A program made the translations under genes and the position numbers. The notes under the pieces were generated by a model. It was given only the letters and a program-made list of their open reading frames with translations, had not been told where the DNA came from and did no database searches. From Thiorhodococcus sp. (GTDB lineage Bacteria > Pseudomonadota > Gammaproteobacteria > Chromatiales > Chromatiaceae), in contig JARIBS010000004.1 in the NCBI GenBank assembly GCA_029257385.1, forward strand, positions 1-32,640: a stretch of DNA of 32,640 bases, in the 5' to 3' direction. This document shows positions 32,414-32,640 of the stretch, piece after piece (position 1 is the first letter of the stretch; each line of letters starts with the position of its first letter).

Positions 32414-32415
32414 TG

Positions 32416-32508
32416 GGTAGTGCCCCGATCTATATGATGACTTCTGGCTTAAAGCATTGATTAGATAGATTTAAATTGTCGCGCCGTCATGCAGAAAAGG
32501 GCACTACC
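32416..32508. repeat. 93-bp segment bounded by 10-bp inverted repeats
   Basis: GGTAGTGCCC at 32416-32425 is repeated as its exact complement GGGCACTACC at 32499-32508. The inside is AT-richer than the surroundings. The right copy falls within the reading frame of the transposase remnant. It may be a small non-autonomous element or the remains of insertion sequence ends. I saw no flanking target duplication. Confidence 0.6.
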
Positions 32509-32639
32509 TTCTGATTAACATAGGCTTGAAGCCAAGATTCTGAAACCGGGATTGCACGCGCAATACCGGCGAGCGCTATCCGCTCCAGAAGAAGACGATC
32601 GATGAGTTCTTTTCTCTCATCGGAGATGGGTTGTTTGAG
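32487..32639 (-). pseudogene. IS1-like transposase InsA remnant, running off the window
   Basis: Read on the minus strand from the window edge, 50 codons are open (ISDERKELIDRLLLERIALAG, then IARAIPVSESWLQAYVNQK) before a stop at 32487. The pattern matches the helix-turn-helix part of InsA-type proteins of the IS1 family, which usually read SLRGICRVFGVSLTWLL here. The last residues (VVPFSA) are coded by the inverted repeat at 32499-32508, so the gene is cut short. The zinc-finger N-terminus would lie outside the window, and no InsB/DDE part follows. A dead insertion sequence fragment is likely. Confidence 0.65.
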
Positions 32640-32640
32640 C

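Overview
The window reads as chromosome of a purple sulfur bacterium (Chromatiaceae, Gammaproteobacteria). The best lineage marker is a flavocytochrome c sulfide dehydrogenase (FccAB) whose FAD-linking and redox cysteines fall at the same mature positions as I remember for Allochromatium vinosum. Oxygen-independent ubiquinone synthesis genes (ubiU, ubiV), a TRAP carboxylate-type transporter, many c-type cytochromes and a GC-rich base composition agree with this. Species cannot be named from sequence alone.

Layout. (1) 2-2997, plus: the 3' end of a periplasmic binding protein translationally coupled to a membrane GGDEF-EAL protein whose EAL half has lost catalytic residues. (2) 3086-11952, minus: nine genes in one direction. 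In order of transcription they are a small exported protein, a Met-x-Gly triplet-repeat protein, a pentaheme cytochrome c, a Tat-exported DMSO-reductase-family molybdoenzyme, its four-cluster Fe-S subunit, a TorD-type chaperone, a polyferredoxin, a membrane-anchored acidic protein and a second small exported protein. A good sigma-54 promoter lies upstream (12037-12052), with four related palindromic sites behind it. (3) 12720-15971, plus: a divergent histidine kinase and NtrC-type sigma-54 activator, the obvious candidates to control that promoter. (4) 16158-19728, minus: tetraheme NapC-type cytochrome, exported ankyrin protein, fccA, fccB, ending in a clear terminator. (5) 20003-24381: a small cytosolic protein (plus), then a Gdx/SugE-type exporter, a UspA protein and TRAP transporter dctPQM (minus). 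(6) 24624-27706, minus: a radical SAM protein, ubiU and ubiV behind a perfect FNR box. (7) 27763-28323, minus: a Uma2-type protein. (8) 28487-32344, plus: a giant FAD/Fe-S 2-hydroxyacid dehydrogenase-like fusion. (9) 32345-32640: a REP-like hairpin, a 93-bp inverted-repeat segment and a broken IS1-like transposase gene.

The most unusual part is region 2. It has no NrfD/DmsC-type membrane subunit; a pentaheme cytochrome sits where an anchor would be expected. Three exported or anchored proteins flanking the enzyme genes share a short motif of the form G-[FYLI]-[YF]-x-[VIM]-[TD]-P-x-G-x4-P, and one of them consists almost wholly of 68 Met-x-Gly triplets. I infer a sigma-54-controlled periplasmic redox module with its own structural or metal/sulfur-binding accessory proteins. 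Its substrate is not evident from sequence.
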